A program made the translations under genes and the position numbers. This document shows, piece by piece, positions 52,973 through 62,772 of a stretch of DNA of 64,000 bases. The stretch spans positions 1 through 64,000 of the forward strand of contig NZ_FZOF01000008.1 of assembly GCF_900188405.1 (NCBI RefSeq). The letters run 5' to 3'. Each line of letters starts with the position of its first letter. The stretch's first letter is position 1. Source of the stretch: Actinacidiphila glaucinigra. GTDB lineage: Bacteria; Actinomycetota; Actinomycetes; Streptomycetales; Streptomycetaceae. The notes below the pieces were generated by a model that worked only from the letters and a program-made list of their open reading frames with translations, was not told the DNA's origin and did not search any database.

Positions 52973-53347
52973 TCAGGCGGAGGGCTCCGCCTCCGGACGG
53001 CAGACCCCGCACGACGTGACGTCCGGCATCCCGAGGGCCACCTCGAACTCCTGCCGGTTCAGCCGGCCGCCCCCGGGAACGCGGCAGTCGTCGCGATGGA
53101 GGACGCCCCGGCCCGAGCCGCCGCGCGGATCGGGGACGCTCTGCAGCCGCCAGGCACGGGCAGGACTGCGGGCTCCCCCCTTGTCCCGCTGCGGTGCGCC
53201 GCCTCCGGTCTCCGACGGAACCCCCGCCGCAACGGGGGCGGAATCGGACTCCGCCTCCTGGATCTTGGCGTCGACTGCGGCGATCTGCATCTGCAGATAG
53301 AGGCGTATCACCCGCAGGCGCTGCGGATCCGGAGGAAGCTCGTACAC
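52973..53347 (-). CDS. DUF6233-like small cytosolic protein
   Basis: About 124 aa from GTG 53347 (VYELPPDPQRLRVIRLYLQM…), with no clear Shine–Dalgarno; a GTG at 53419 would add an unconvincing N-terminus. The family pattern ELPPDPQRLRVIRLYLQMQI followed by AAVDAKIQEAE, a central VLHRDDC and a C-terminal CGVCRP is typical of small Streptomyces proteins with two paired cysteines. Function unknown. Confidence 0.65.
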   Translation of the reverse strand: MYELPPDPQRLRVIRLYLQMQIAAVDAKIQEAESDSAPVAAGVPSETGGGAPQRDKGGARSPARAWRLQSVPDPRGGSGRGVLHRDDCRVPGGGRLNRQEFEVALGMPDVTSCGVCRPEAEPSA

Positions 53348-53533
53348 ACGTTCGAGTGTAAGCGGCGGACGGATCGCCGACCAGCGTCGCGGCCCACCGC
53401 ACCCTGCGACCACCGTCACGCCGGGCCGCGACGGCGCAGGTCAGGAAAGTCGCCCGGCACGCTCCCGCTCAGCGGCGGCGACGGTGGGGTCAGCCGGCTT
53501 CCCGGCCCGGCAGGGCTGCGCCAGGATGGGCCG

Positions 53534-54373
53534 GTGGACACGATCATCAGCGCCCCGGAGCTCGCCGCCGACCTGCACCAGCGCGCCGCGCCCGTGCTCC
53601 TCGACGTCCGGTACGAGCGCGGCGGGCCGTCGGGACGGGCGGCGTACGAGGCGGGCCACATCTCAGGCGCCGTCTACGTCGACCTGGAGGCGGACCTCGC
53701 GGGACCGCCTGGCCCGTCCGGTCGGCATCCGCTGCCGGACACCGGGGTGTTCGAAGCCGCGATGCGGCGGGCCGGCGTGCGCGGGGACAGCCGGGTCGTC
53801 GTCCACGACGGCGGTCAGGGCTGGGCCGCGGCACGGGCCTGGTGGACGCTGCGCTGGGCCGGGCACGGGGACGTACGGGTGCTGGACGGCGGACTCCCCG
53901 CCTGGACGGCCGCCGGAGGCGAACTGACCACGCGGGGCGCGGCACCGGAGCCCGGCGACTTCGACGCCGTGCCGGGCTCGCTCCCGGTGCTGAGCGCCGA
54001 GGACGCGGCGGCGCTGGCCCGTACGGGCGTGCTGCTCGACGCACGGGCGGCCGAGCGCTACCGGGGGGAGGTCGAGCCGCTGGATCCGGTGGGCGGCCAC
54101 ATCCCGGGGGCCGTGTCGGCTCCCACCGCCGGGAACGTCACCGCCGACGGCACCTTCCGTCCCGCCCGTGAACTGGCCCGCCGCTTCGCCGCCCTGGGGG
54201 TCACAGCGGGCGGCGGCAGGGTCGGCGTGTACTGCGGCTCGGGGGTCTCGGCGGCACAGCAGGTGCTGGCCCTGGCCGTCGCCGGTATCGACGCCGCGCT
54301 GTACGTCGGCTCGTGGAGCGAGTGGAGCGCCGATCCCGCCCGGCCCGTGGCGACGGGACCGCGACCGGGCTGA
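53534..54373 (+). CDS. Sulfurtransferase (thiosulfate/3-mercaptopyruvate type)
   Basis: 279 aa from GTG 53534. Two rhodanese domains: the inactive N-terminal half (VLLDVRYERGG, AGHISGAVYVDLEADL) and the catalytic C-terminal half (VLLDARAAERYRGEVEPLDP; nucleophile Cys234 in YCGSGVSAAQ). The CGSGVSA loop is that of mercaptopyruvate sulfurtransferases. It transfers sulfane sulfur from 3-mercaptopyruvate or thiosulfate. Convergent with cdsA, ending 21 bp before it. Confidence 0.9.
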   Translation: MDTIISAPELAADLHQRAAPVLLDVRYERGGPSGRAAYEAGHISGAVYVDLEADLAGPPGPSGRHPLPDTGVFEAAMRRAGVRGDSRVVVHDGGQGWAAARAWWTLRWAGHGDVRVLDGGLPAWTAAGGELTTRGAAPEPGDFDAVPGSLPVLSAEDAAALARTGVLLDARAAERYRGEVEPLDPVGGHIPGAVSAPTAGNVTADGTFRPARELARRFAALGVTAGGGRVGVYCGSGVSAAQQVLALAVAGIDAALYVGSWSEWSADPARPVATGPRPG

Positions 54374-54394
54374 ACACCCGGCGGCCTGGGAGGC

Positions 54395-55396
54395 TCAGCC
54401 CGAGCCGACGAAGACGACGAGCAGCAGCCACACCACAGGGGCGGTCGGCAGCAACGAGTCGAGGCGGTCCATGATGCCGCCGTGGCCGGGCAGCAGCTTG
54501 CCCATGTCCTTGATGCCGAGGTCCCGCTTGATCATGGACTCGCCCAGGTCGCCGAGGGTCGCGCTGACGGCCACGGCAAGGCCCAGCAGCAGCCCCTGCC
54601 ACCAATGGCCGTCGTCGATCAGGAACTCCATGGACAGGGCGCCCGCGACCATCGCGAAGCTGATCGCGCCGACCAGGCCCTCGCGGGTCTTGCCGGGGCT
54701 GATGCGGGGAGCGAGCTTGTGCGTGCCGAAACGCCAGCCGACGGCGTAGGCACCGGTGTCGCTGATCACCGTGAGGAGCAGGAAGACGAACACCCGCCAC
54801 GGGCCGTCGCCCGCCGCGAGCATCATCACCACGAACGTGGCCAGGAACGGCACGTAGAACGCGGCGAAGACGCCCGCCGTCACGTCGCGGAGGTAGTTCT
54901 CCGGTGGCTCCGTCATCCGCCAGACCAGGACGGCGAGTGCGGTGAGCGCCATCGCCACCCACGCGCCCTCGGCGCCGCGCACATAGCCGGCGACGACCAT
55001 GGCGGCGCCGCCGACGGCGAGCGGCACCAGCGGAGCCCGGATCTCCTTGCGCTCGGCCAGGCGCGAGGTGAGCTCCCACAGGCCCACCACGACCGCCGCG
55101 GCGACGACGCCCACGAAGACGGCCTTGACGATGAAGAGCGAGGCGATGATGACGACGCCGAGCCCGACGCCGACCCCTATCGCGGCGCGCAGGTTGCGCC
55201 CCGCGCTCTTCTTCGCCCGGCCGCCGTTCCCACCCGCCGCCGAGGGCTGGGGCGCGGAACGGTCGGGCCGGGCGGAGTGCCGCTCGGGTTCGGGGGCGTC
55301 GTCGCGGAACAAGGGGCCGCCCATCCGGGTGCCCACCTCATCCTCGCCTCCCCAGGAACCGGCGTGTGGCGAGGGCCCCCAAGAAGAGTCGTTCAC
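54395..55396 (-). CDS. cdsA: Phosphatidate cytidylyltransferase
   Basis: 333 aa from GTG 55396. An N-terminal cytosolic tail (~70 aa), multiple membrane segments and the family signature: SPGKTREGLVG, then LGDLGESMIKRDLGIKDMGK and LLPGHGGIMDRLDS. It makes CDP-diacylglycerol from phosphatidate and CTP. It ends the rpsB–tsf–pyrH–frr–cdsA order, 116 bp after frr. Confidence 0.95.
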   Translation of the reverse strand: MNDSSWGPSPHAGSWGGEDEVGTRMGGPLFRDDAPEPERHSARPDRSAPQPSAAGGNGGRAKKSAGRNLRAAIGVGVGLGVVIIASLFIVKAVFVGVVAAAVVVGLWELTSRLAERKEIRAPLVPLAVGGAAMVVAGYVRGAEGAWVAMALTALAVLVWRMTEPPENYLRDVTAGVFAAFYVPFLATFVVMMLAAGDGPWRVFVFLLLTVISDTGAYAVGWRFGTHKLAPRISPGKTREGLVGAISFAMVAGALSMEFLIDDGHWWQGLLLGLAVAVSATLGDLGESMIKRDLGIKDMGKLLPGHGGIMDRLDSLLPTAPVVWLLLVVFVGSG

Positions 55397-55512
55397 GGAG
55401 TTTCGCCTCGCGTTTTCGTCCGGTCCGGGTCGGTCGGATGGATGGTCGGGTGGATGGGTGGCTCAGCCGCGGGCGTGCCGGGCCGAAGGAGCGGATCCGG
55501 CGGTGCGCCGGA

Positions 55513-56070
55513 TCAGACCTCCAGCAGCTCGGATTCCTTGTGCTTGAGCAGCTCGTCGACCTGCGCCACGTACTTGTGGGTCGTGTCGTCGAGCTCCTTC
55601 TCCGCGCGGCGCACCTCGTCCTCGCCCGTCTCGCCGTCCTTGACGAGCTTGTCGAGGGTCTCCTTGGCCTTGCGGCGCACGCTGCGGATCGAGATCCGCG
55701 CGTCCTCCGCCTTGCCGCGGGCGACCTTGATGTAGTCCCTGCGCCGCTCCTCGGTGAGCTGCGGGAAGACCACCCGGATGATACGGCCGTCGTTGGTCGG
55801 GTTGACGCCCAGGTCCGAATCCCGGATCGCCTGCTCGATGTTGCGCAGCGCCGAGTTGTCGAACGGGGTGATGACGGCCATCCGCGCCTCGGGCACCGCG
55901 AAGGAGGCGAGCTGGTTGATCGGGGTCGCGGCGCCGTAGTAGTCCGCCACGATCTTGTTGAACATCGCCGGGTGGGCACGACCGGTGCGGATCGCGGCGA
56001 AGTCCTCCTTGGCGACCACGACGGCCTTCTCCATCTTCTCCTCGGCTTCGAGGAGGGTCTCTTCAATCAC
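55513..56070 (-). CDS. frr: Ribosome recycling factor
   Basis: 185 aa from GTG 56070 ([20 protein letters not shown]). The ribosome-binding site AGGAG lies six bases upstream of GTG; the adjacent ATG (56073) is too close to it. Size and sequence ([40 protein letters not shown]) match RRF. It releases 70S subunits after termination with EF-G. Confidence 0.95.
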   Translation of the reverse strand: MIEETLLEAEEKMEKAVVVAKEDFAAIRTGRAHPAMFNKIVADYYGAATPINQLASFAVPEARMAVITPFDNSALRNIEQAIRDSDLGVNPTNDGRIIRVVFPQLTEERRRDYIKVARGKAEDARISIRSVRRKAKETLDKLVKDGETGEDEVRRAEKELDDTTHKYVAQVDELLKHKESELLEV

Positions 56071-56204
56071 CATGTGCTCCTGGTATTCAGAAGGCAGAGC
56101 CTCGGCCCTTGCGCGCGTCTTTCCTGCACGGTGTCCGACCGGCAGCGTCTTGTCCATCCCCGTTCCGGGCGGATCGCCGGCCGGGTTGCGGCCGGCGCCG
56201 TCCG

Positions 56205-56966
56205 TCAGCGGGCGCCCGTGTCGTTGACGAGCGTGCCGATCTTCTCACCCTTCACGGCCCGCGCGATGTTGCCCTCCGCGAGCAGCTCGAAGACGAGGAT
56301 CGGGAGCTTGTTGTCCTGGCACAGCGTGATCGCCGTCAGGTCCGCGACGCGCAGGTCGCGGGCGATGACGTCGGAGTACTCCAGGGCGTCGAACATCACC
56401 GCGTCGGGGTTCGAGCGGGGGTCGGCGTCGTAGACACCGTCCACCCCGTTCTTGCCCATCAGCAGCGCCTCGGCATGGATCTCCAGGGCGCGCTGCGCGG
56501 CGGTGGTGTCGGTGGAGAAGTACGGCATGCCCATACCGGCGCCGAAGATCACCACACGGCCCTTCTCCAGGTGGCGCACGGCGCGCAGCGGGATGTAGGG
56601 CTCGGCGACCTGGCCCATGGTGATCGCCGTCTGCACGCGCGACTGGATGCCCTCCTTCTCCAGAAAGTCCTGGAGGGCGAGGCAGTTCATGACCGTGCCG
56701 AGCATGCCCATGTAGTCGGACCGGGCACGGTCCATGCCCCGCTGCTGGAGCTGGGCGCCGCGGAAGAAGTTGCCGCCGCCGATGACGACGGCGATCTCGT
56801 AACCGTCGCGGACGACCGCGGCGATCTCGCGGGCCATCGTGTGCACGACGTCGGGGTCGACTCCGAGCCCCCCTCCGCCGGCGAAGGCCTCGCCGGAGAG
56901 CTTGAGCAGGTACCGGCCCTTGTGCGTGCCGGTGGCGGTGGGTGCCTTGTCGGCGTCCTGTTCCAT
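56205..56966 (-). CDS. pyrH: UMP kinase
   Basis: 253 aa from ATG 56966, preceded by GAGGAG at the correct distance; an upstream GTG (56984) is disfavoured. Bacterial UMP kinase motifs: [28 protein letters not shown] and the nucleotide site [20 protein letters not shown], with [13 protein letters not shown] at the end. It phosphorylates UMP to UDP and is GTP-activated. Upstream lies a hairpin (56995–57038). Confidence 0.95.
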   Translation of the reverse strand: MEQDADKAPTATGTHKGRYLLKLSGEAFAGGGGLGVDPDVVHTMAREIAAVVRDGYEIAVVIGGGNFFRGAQLQQRGMDRARSDYMGMLGTVMNCLALQDFLEKEGIQSRVQTAITMGQVAEPYIPLRAVRHLEKGRVVIFGAGMGMPYFSTDTTAAQRALEIHAEALLMGKNGVDGVYDADPRSNPDAVMFDALEYSDVIARDLRVADLTAITLCQDNKLPILVFELLAEGNIARAVKGEKIGTLVNDTGAR

Positions 56967-56994
56967 GGAGATCTCCTCGTGCACGTACGAAGAA

Positions 56995-57038
56995 GGCCAT
57001 TGCCGAGGGTCCGTGATGGTTCCCTGTGGGCAATGGCC
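56995..57038 (-). promoter_or_regulatory. Hairpin in the pyrH leader
   Basis: GGCCATTGCC (56995–57004) and GGCAATGGCC (57029–57038) are perfect complements with a 24-nt loop, 29 nt before the pyrH start. It sits in the 161-bp gap after tsf and might modulate pyrH expression or terminate the upstream transcript. Confidence 0.5.
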
Positions 57039-57127
57039 TCCTCGTCACAACTGCGGCCTGCCGGTGAGCGGCCGGCTGCGTACGACCCTAGCGGGGCCGT
57101 CGGTCAAACGCTTGCGCGGCTGGTCGC

Positions 57128-57964
57128 TCAGACGCCGACGCGGAAGCGGGCGAAGCGCTTCAGCGAGACGCCGGCCTCGTCGAGCACCTTCTGGACGGAC
57201 TTCTTGTTGTCCTTGGCGAAGGCCTGCTCGAGGACGACGTTCTCCTTGAAGAAGCCGTTGACGCGACCCTCGACGATCTTCGTGAGGGCGGCCTCGGGCT
57301 TGCCCTCCTCGCGGGCGGTGGCCTCGGCGACGCGACGCTCGTTCTCGACGGTCTCGGCCGGCACCTCCTCGCGGGACAGGAAGGTGGGGGCGAAGGCGGC
57401 GATGTGCTGCGCGACGTCCTTGGCGACCTGGGCGTTCTCCTTGTCCAGCTCGACCAGGACACCGACCTGCGGGGGCAGGTCCGGGCTGGTGCGGTGCAGG
57501 TAGGAGGCGACGTAGCCGTCGGTGAACTGCGCGAAGCGGTCCAGGACGATCTTCTCGCCGAGGGTGGCGTTGGCCTCGTCGACGTAGGCCTGGACGGTCT
57601 GGCCGTCCTTGATCTCGGAGGCGAGCAGCGCCTCCAGGTCGGCCGGCTTGCTGGCGGCGACGTGGGCGGCGATCGCGTCGGCGGCGGCGATGAACTTGTC
57701 GCCCTTGGCGACGAAGTCGGTCTCGCACTTGAGCTCGACGAGGACGCCCTCGCTGTTGTCACCGGCGATCAGGGACACGACGGCGCCGTTGGACGCGGAG
57801 CGGCCCTCGCGCTTGGTGACGCCCTTCTGGCCCTTGACGCGGAGGATCTCGACGGCCTTGTCCAGGTCGCCCTCGGCCTCCTCGAGCGCCTTCTTGCAGT
57901 CCATCATGCCCGCGGCGGTCAGCTCGCGGAGCTTCTTGACGTCGGCGGCGGTGAAGTTCGCCAT
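57128..57964 (-). CDS. tsf: Elongation factor Ts
   Basis: 278 aa. N-terminal UBA-like module ([20 protein letters not shown]) and the EF-Tu-interacting core ([31 protein letters not shown]). It is the nucleotide-exchange factor of EF-Tu. It lies 115 bp after rpsB, with an intervening hairpin. Confidence 0.97.
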   Translation of the reverse strand: MANFTAADVKKLRELTAAGMMDCKKALEEAEGDLDKAVEILRVKGQKGVTKREGRSASNGAVVSLIAGDNSEGVLVELKCETDFVAKGDKFIAAADAIAAHVAASKPADLEALLASEIKDGQTVQAYVDEANATLGEKIVLDRFAQFTDGYVASYLHRTSPDLPPQVGVLVELDKENAQVAKDVAQHIAAFAPTFLSREEVPAETVENERRVAEATAREEGKPEAALTKIVEGRVNGFFKENVVLEQAFAKDNKKSVQKVLDEAGVSLKRFARFRVGV

Positions 57965-58023
57965 GGTCTGTCAGTCTCTCTTCGGAAGTCGGTGAATCCG
58001 GTGAGCGGTGGTTCTACGGACGA

Positions 58024-58049
58024 ACGGCGGGGGCCGGAGCCCCCGCCGT
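58024..58049 (-). terminator. Hairpin between rpsB and tsf
   Basis: ACGGCGGGGGC (58024–58034) and GCCCCCGCCGT (58039–58049) form an 11-bp stem with a four-base loop, 30 nt after the rpsB stop. It may partially terminate transcription so that tsf is expressed less than rpsB, or stabilise the rpsB mRNA. Confidence 0.6.
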
Positions 58050-58079
58050 CCTCACACGCGTCGGAAGGCGGGCTGAGGC

Positions 58080-58985
58080 TCAGGCCTGCTCGGCGTCGGC
58101 GGCGGGCGCCTCGGCGGCCTCGGCCGGAGCCTCGGCAGCAGTCTCGGTCTCGACCGGAGCGGTCTCAGCGGCGGCCTCGGCCGGAGCGGCCTCGGCAGCG
58201 GTCTCCTCGGCCTTCGCCTTGTCGCCCTCGAGCAGCTCGCGCTCCCACGCGGCCAGCGGCTCGCCCTCGGCCTTGTCACCGGCGGAGGCGGCACCCGAGC
58301 GGGAGATGAGGCCCTCGGCGACGGCGTCGGCGATCACACGGGTCAGCAGGGTGACGGAGCGGATCGCGTCGTCGTTGCCCGGGATCTTGTAGTCGACCTC
58401 GTCGGGGTCGCAGTTGGTGTCGAGGATCGCGACGACCGGGATGCGCAGCTTGCGCGCCTCACCGACGGCGATGTGCTCCTTCTTGGTGTCCACGATCCAG
58501 ACGGCGCTCGGCACCTTCTGCATCTCGCGGATGCCGCCCAGGGTCTTCTCCAGCTTCTCCTTCTCACGGGAGAGGACCAGGAGCTCCTTCTTGGTGAGGC
58601 CGGAGGCGGCCACGTCCTCGAAGTCGATCTCCTCGAGCTCCTTCAGGCGCTGCAGGCGCTTGTAGACGGTCGAGAAGTTGGTGAGCATGCCGCCCAGCCA
58701 GCGCTGGTTCACGTAGGGCATGCCGACCCGGGTCGCCTGCTCGGCGATGGCCTCCTGGGCCTGCTTCTTCGTACCGACGAAGAGGATGGTGCCGCCGTGC
58801 GCGACGGTCTCCTTGACGAACTCGTAGGCGCGGTCGATGTACGACAGCGACTGGAGCAGGTCGATGATGTAGATGCCGTTGCGCTCGGTGAAGATGAAGC
58901 GCTTCATCTTCGGGTTCCAGCGGCGGGTCTGGTGCCCGAAGTGGACGCCGCTTTCCAGCAGCTCCCGCATCGTGACGACGGCCAT
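58080..58985 (-). CDS. rpsB: 30S ribosomal protein S2
   Basis: 301 aa from ATG 58985, with an AGGAG Shine–Dalgarno eight bases upstream. S2 core: [72 protein letters not shown]. The C-terminal ~60 residues are an Ala/Glu/Pro-rich tail seen in actinobacterial S2. First gene of the operon. Confidence 0.97.
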   Translation of the reverse strand: MAVVTMRELLESGVHFGHQTRRWNPKMKRFIFTERNGIYIIDLLQSLSYIDRAYEFVKETVAHGGTILFVGTKKQAQEAIAEQATRVGMPYVNQRWLGGMLTNFSTVYKRLQRLKELEEIDFEDVAASGLTKKELLVLSREKEKLEKTLGGIREMQKVPSAVWIVDTKKEHIAVGEARKLRIPVVAILDTNCDPDEVDYKIPGNDDAIRSVTLLTRVIADAVAEGLISRSGAASAGDKAEGEPLAAWERELLEGDKAKAEETAAEAAPAEAAAETAPVETETAAEAPAEAAEAPAADAEQA

Positions 58986-59270
58986 GGCCGTACTCCTAGG
59001 GGTACTCGGTTTCCGCGGTCGCCGGACGGCGGCCGCGCCTGACGCCCCGAACGCGCCGTGCCACAAGGGACCGAGGAACGCGTCCACCGCTCACTGTCGG
59101 GCGGTGGCGGGGCGTGCGAAGTCGACCCGGTGACCCGGATCGCCATGGAAAGTGTACGGGACCGCCGGAGCGGCGGGCGACATCGTGCCTGGGGGCGGAG
59201 GCCGTCCGGGGTTTTCCACAGGCCGGTTCCATGATCGTCCGGAAGTGGCGGGAGGCGTCACCGTTGGAGC

Positions 59271-59936
59271 ATGAGGACATACGTGGCGGTGGTGTTGGCG
59301 GTGGTGTCGACGGTACTGACGTGGCTCGGGTGGCTCGTGCGCCCGGTGGAGGCTGCCGTCCGGACGCCGGTCGTCCCGGTCGGCGGGGGCGGCGGGGGCG
59401 GCGGGGGCGCGGACCGGGCCTGGCCCGTGATGCCGGGCGACGGAGGGCGGCGGCCGGTCGTGGAGCGGGGGTTCGATTCGCCGGCGGTTCCGTGGGCGAG
59501 TGGGCACCGGGGCGTGGACCTGCGCGCGGGACCCGGCGCACCGGTGCGCGCGGCGGCGCCCGGGAGGGTGTCGTACGCCGGGCAGGTGGCGGGGCGCGGG
59601 GTGGTCGCGATCGAGCTCGCCGGCGGTCTGCGCATCACGTACCAGCCGGTGCGGGCGTCCGTCGCGGTGGGAGACGAGGTCGGCGCGGGGCAGGTGGTGG
59701 GGGCGCTCGATGAGGGCCCGTGGCACTGCCCGGGCGGCTGCCTGCACTGGGGGCTGCTGCGCGGGGACGCCTACCTCGACCCGCTGTCGCTGCTGCCGCT
59801 GGCGATGCTGCGCGGAGGGCCTTCGCGGCTGCTGCCGGTCTTCGGGGTCCCCCTGCCGGAGGGAGCGGACGGGGAGGCGGACGCCCCGCGGGCCAGCCCG
59901 AGGGTCAGCCCAGAACCCCGCGCAGGGCCATGGTGA
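59271..59936 (+). CDS. Secreted M23 metallopeptidase
   Basis: 221 aa from ATG 59271. Signal-like N-terminus, a Gly-rich linker (VGGGGGGGGGADR), then the LytM/M23 domain: SGHRGVDLRAG (H-x3-D), GAPVRAAAPGRVSYAGQVAG and HCPGGCLHWGLLRGDAYLDP. The last motif has Cys instead of the first His of the usual H-x-H, keeping one His; this variant is known in actinobacterial relatives. It probably trims peptidoglycan cross-links. Divergent from rpsB; its 3' end overlaps the TetR gene by 32 bp. Confidence 0.8.
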   Translation: MRTYVAVVLAVVSTVLTWLGWLVRPVEAAVRTPVVPVGGGGGGGGGADRAWPVMPGDGGRRPVVERGFDSPAVPWASGHRGVDLRAGPGAPVRAAAPGRVSYAGQVAGRGVVAIELAGGLRITYQPVRASVAVGDEVGAGQVVGALDEGPWHCPGGCLHWGLLRGDAYLDPLSLLPLAMLRGGPSRLLPVFGVPLPEGADGEADAPRASPRVSPEPRAGPW

Positions 59937-60486
59937 CGGCCGCGTCGGCGATGGTGTCCGGCTCCTCGGCGGCGCCGAGCTCGATTCGGCGGACGGCGGA
60001 GTCGACGACGCCCTGGAGCAGCATCGCGGTGAGCCTCGGCTCGTGGTGGCCGAGCGCGGCGAGCGCCTCGACGACCATGGCGATCAGTCCGCCGTGGGCG
60101 GCGCGGATCTTTTCGCGGGCGCCGGCGTCGAGTTCGCCCGCGGAAATCGCGACCACGGCCCGGTGCCGGCGGTCGCCGACGAGGGTGAGCTGGCTGCGGA
60201 CGTAGGCCTCGATCTTGGCCTCGGCGGACGGGGCGGCCTCCATGGCCGCCTCGACCTCGGCCGCCCAGACGGGGAAGTCGACGGCGCACAGCTCCTCGAC
60301 GACGGCGGCCCGGGAGCGGAAGTACTCGTAGACGGAGGACCGGGCCAGCCCGGTGCGCTCCGCCAGCGCGGGGAAGGTCAGGGCCTCTGTCCCGCCCTCG
60401 GAGAGCAGACTGCGGGCGGCGTCCAGCAGGGCGTCGCGCTGCATCGACCGGTGCTCGGCCACCGAGGCCGCTCGAATCTTGGGCAC
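59905..60486 (-). CDS. TetR-family transcriptional regulator
   Basis: 193 aa from GTG 60486. The N-terminal helix-turn-helix is GTEALTFPALAERTGLARSS followed by VYEYFRSRAAVVEELC. The rest is the ligand-binding helical domain (VVAISAGELDAGAREKIRAA). It ends on the opposite strand inside the M23 gene and precedes whiG's end by 56 bp. Target genes unknown. Confidence 0.87.
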   Translation of the reverse strand: MPKIRAASVAEHRSMQRDALLDAARSLLSEGGTEALTFPALAERTGLARSSVYEYFRSRAAVVEELCAVDFPVWAAEVEAAMEAAPSAEAKIEAYVRSQLTLVGDRRHRAVVAISAGELDAGAREKIRAAHGGLIAMVVEALAALGHHEPRLTAMLLQGVVDSAVRRIELGAAEEPDTIADAAVTMALRGVLG

Positions 60487-60542
60487 CTCACCACTGTACG
60501 GAAGTGGCGTGCCCGCCGGGCGCACCCGTCGGCAATGCGGCG

Positions 60543-61379
60543 TCAACGGCCGACGTCGGCCAGTTTCGCGCGCAGTTGCAGCACGGATTTGGTGTGGATC
60601 TGGCTGACCCTGCTCTCGGTGACCCCGAGCACCTGACCGATCTCCGCGAGGGTGAGCCCCTCGTAGTAGTAGAGGGTGACCACGGTCTTCTCCCGCTCGG
60701 GCAGGGTGTTGACCGCGCGGGCGAGCAGCCGGCGCAGCTCGCGGTCCTCGGCGACCTCGACGGGGTTGTCGGCGCCGGTGTCCTCCAGGGTGTCGACCAG
60801 GGTGAGCCGGTCGCCGCCGTCGGTGCCCGCGTGGAGCAGCTCCTCCAGGGCCACGACGTTGGCCAGGGAGAGCTGACTGAAGACTCCGTGCAGCTCCTCC
60901 AGGGCGATGCCCATCTCGGCGGCGACCTCCGACTCGCTCGGGGTACGGCGCAAGGAGGCCTCGAGGGTGGCGTAGGCGCGCTCGACGGCGCGGGCCTTCT
61001 GGCGCACCGAGCGCGGGATCCAGTCCAGGGCGCGCAGCTCGTCGATCATGGCCCCGCGGATCCGGGTGATCGCGTACGTCTCGAACTTGATCGCGCGCTC
61101 CGGGTCGAACTTCTCGATGGCGTCGATGAGCCCGAAGACCCCGGAGGAGACGAAGTCCGCCTGTTCCACGTTTGCGGGCAGGCCGACGCTCACGCGTCCC
61201 GCCACGTACTTCACCAGGGGCGAGTAGTGCAGGATCAGCTGCTCGCGCAGACGCGCGTCCCCCGTGGCCTTGTAGGTCCGCCACAGCGCGTCGAGCGAGG
61301 TGGGGGCGGGCGGGCGGGGGTTTCCGGTGACGGCGGTCGCCGCCGTGCTGCCTTCGTGCCCGGGTGTGTGCCGGTGCAT
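60543..61379 (-). CDS. whiG: RNA polymerase sigma factor WhiG (sporulation sigma)
   Basis: 278 aa, close to the 280 aa of WhiG. Region 2: [60 protein letters not shown]; region 4: [40 protein letters not shown]. FliA/WhiG family. In Streptomyces this sigma factor commits aerial hyphae to sporulation. ATG 61379 follows [10 protein letters not shown]. Placed between TetR and dprA. Confidence 0.96.
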   Translation of the reverse strand: MHRHTPGHEGSTAATAVTGNPRPPAPTSLDALWRTYKATGDARLREQLILHYSPLVKYVAGRVSVGLPANVEQADFVSSGVFGLIDAIEKFDPERAIKFETYAITRIRGAMIDELRALDWIPRSVRQKARAVERAYATLEASLRRTPSESEVAAEMGIALEELHGVFSQLSLANVVALEELLHAGTDGGDRLTLVDTLEDTGADNPVEVAEDRELRRLLARAVNTLPEREKTVVTLYYYEGLTLAEIGQVLGVTESRVSQIHTKSVLQLRAKLADVGR

Positions 61380-61545
61380 GCGTCGATCTGAGCCGTTCTG
61401 CGTTGACCTGAGGGACGGGCGGGACTCGAACCTCCTTGAGCGTAGCGTGACGGGGCCGTCGCTCAGGGCGACGTTCGGGCGTCCCCATAACCTCGCCATC
61501 CAGGGGGTCCCAGGTCAAGAACCGTCCTGTCACCTGATGGTGTGT

Positions 61546-62772
61546 TCACCGGGAGAGCGTGTCGGCTTGGCGGTCTCCCTCCGGCGTGGGAGCGGTCCCG
61601 CCGCCTCGCGCCAACTTCCAGCGCGGTCCGTCACGTTCGACGAAACCGAGGGCGTGCAGCTCATGAAGCCTGGTGAGGGTGTCGTCGGGGGTGCCGCCCG
61701 CGGCGACCGCGAGCTCCTCGCGGCAGGCCCCGCCTCGGGCGGGCAGGGCCTCCAGCACCCGGGCGGTCGCGGGCGGCAGCAGATCCCGCGGCAGCACGGG
61801 ACCGCGGCGCTCGGGCGCGAGGTCCTCGCCGATGCGCCCGACGAGCTCGATGACGTCTGCCGCGGCGGTGACCAGGACCCCGTCGGCGCGCAGCAGCTCG
61901 TGGACCCCGCGGGACAGCGAGGAGGTGCAGGGGCCTGGGACGCCCATGACGAAACGCCCCAGCTTGCGGGCCCGGCGGGCGGTGATCAGGGAGCCGCTGC
62001 GGAACTGGGCCTCGATCACGACGGTGCCCCGGGTGAGTGCCGCGATCACACGGTTGCGGAGCACGAAGCGGCTGCGGGTGGGGTGCGAGCCGGGTGGCAA
62101 TTCACCGATGAGCAGCCCCTGTTCGGCGATGCGTCCGATCAACTCGGCATGACCCGGCGGATACGGCACGTCCACCCCGGAGGCGACGACACCCACCGTG
62201 GCGCCCGTCACGGACAGCGCGCCGCGGTGGGCGGCGCCGTCGATGCCGTAGGCGGCCCCGGAGACGGTGACCCAGCCGGCCTCCGCCAGGTCGGCGCCGA
62301 GGGACGCCGCCATGTGGGAGCCGTAGTCGGTGCACGCCCGGGCGCCCACGACGGCGACCGACCGCAGCGCCCACATCCTCAGCGAGGCACCGCCGCGCAC
62401 CCAGAGCCCGTAGGGGCGCTCGGCGCCGAGGTCGTCGAGCTGCCGGGGCCAGTCCGGGTCACCGGGGCACACGAAGCGGGTGCCCGTGGCGCGGGCCGCC
62501 GCCAGATCCCGTTCCGGCCGCACCCTGCGGGCCCGCAGGGCGTACCCGGCCGTCCGCTGCTGCCCCGCCCCGGGCAGCGCTTCCTCGGCGGTGAGCGCCC
62601 GTACCGTCTCGACGGGGCCGAACTCGCGCAGCCAGGCGCCGACCAGCCCGTCGCCGGGGTCGGCGATCCGCGTCACGGCCGCCCGGGCCAGGCGCTCCTC
62701 GGGCGTCGGGGGCGGCTCCTCCTCCGGGTCCGGCCCGGCGTCGTCGTCCATGCCGGGCAGCATCTGCGTCAT
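61546..62772 (-). CDS. dprA: DNA-processing protein DprA
   Basis: 408 aa from ATG 62772. Core Rossmann fold of DprA/Smf: VAVVGARACTDYG, SGAAYGIDGAAHRGAL, GVVASGVDVPYPPGHAELIG, then a C-terminal winged-helix domain (VLEALPARGGACREELAVAA). DprA loads RecA on single-stranded DNA. The start overlaps the comM stop by four bases (ATGA). Confidence 0.92.
   Translation of the reverse strand: MTQMLPGMDDDAGPDPEEEPPPTPEERLARAAVTRIADPGDGLVGAWLREFGPVETVRALTAEEALPGAGQQRTAGYALRARRVRPERDLAAARATGTRFVCPGDPDWPRQLDDLGAERPYGLWVRGGASLRMWALRSVAVVGARACTDYGSHMAASLGADLAEAGWVTVSGAAYGIDGAAHRGALSVTGATVGVVASGVDVPYPPGHAELIGRIAEQGLLIGELPPGSHPTRSRFVLRNRVIAALTRGTVVIEAQFRSGSLITARRARKLGRFVMGVPGPCTSSLSRGVHELLRADGVLVTAAADVIELVGRIGEDLAPERRGPVLPRDLLPPATARVLEALPARGGACREELAVAAGGTPDDTLTRLHELHALGFVERDGPRWKLARGGGTAPTPEGDRQADTLSR

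Noticed and set aside
56971..56984. Upstream GTG as the pyrH start.
   Set aside because: The Shine–Dalgarno GAGGAG lies between the GTG and ATG 56966 and fits the ATG.
61412..61486. 75-nt minus-strand segment resembling a tRNA gene (GGGACG at one end and GGTTCGAGTCC…CGTCCC at the other).
   Set aside because: The acceptor ends pair and the T-loop-like GGTTCGAGTCC is present, but the T-stem is mismatched, there is no D-arm with GG, and no anticodon stem forms. Coincidence in the whiG upstream region is more likely.
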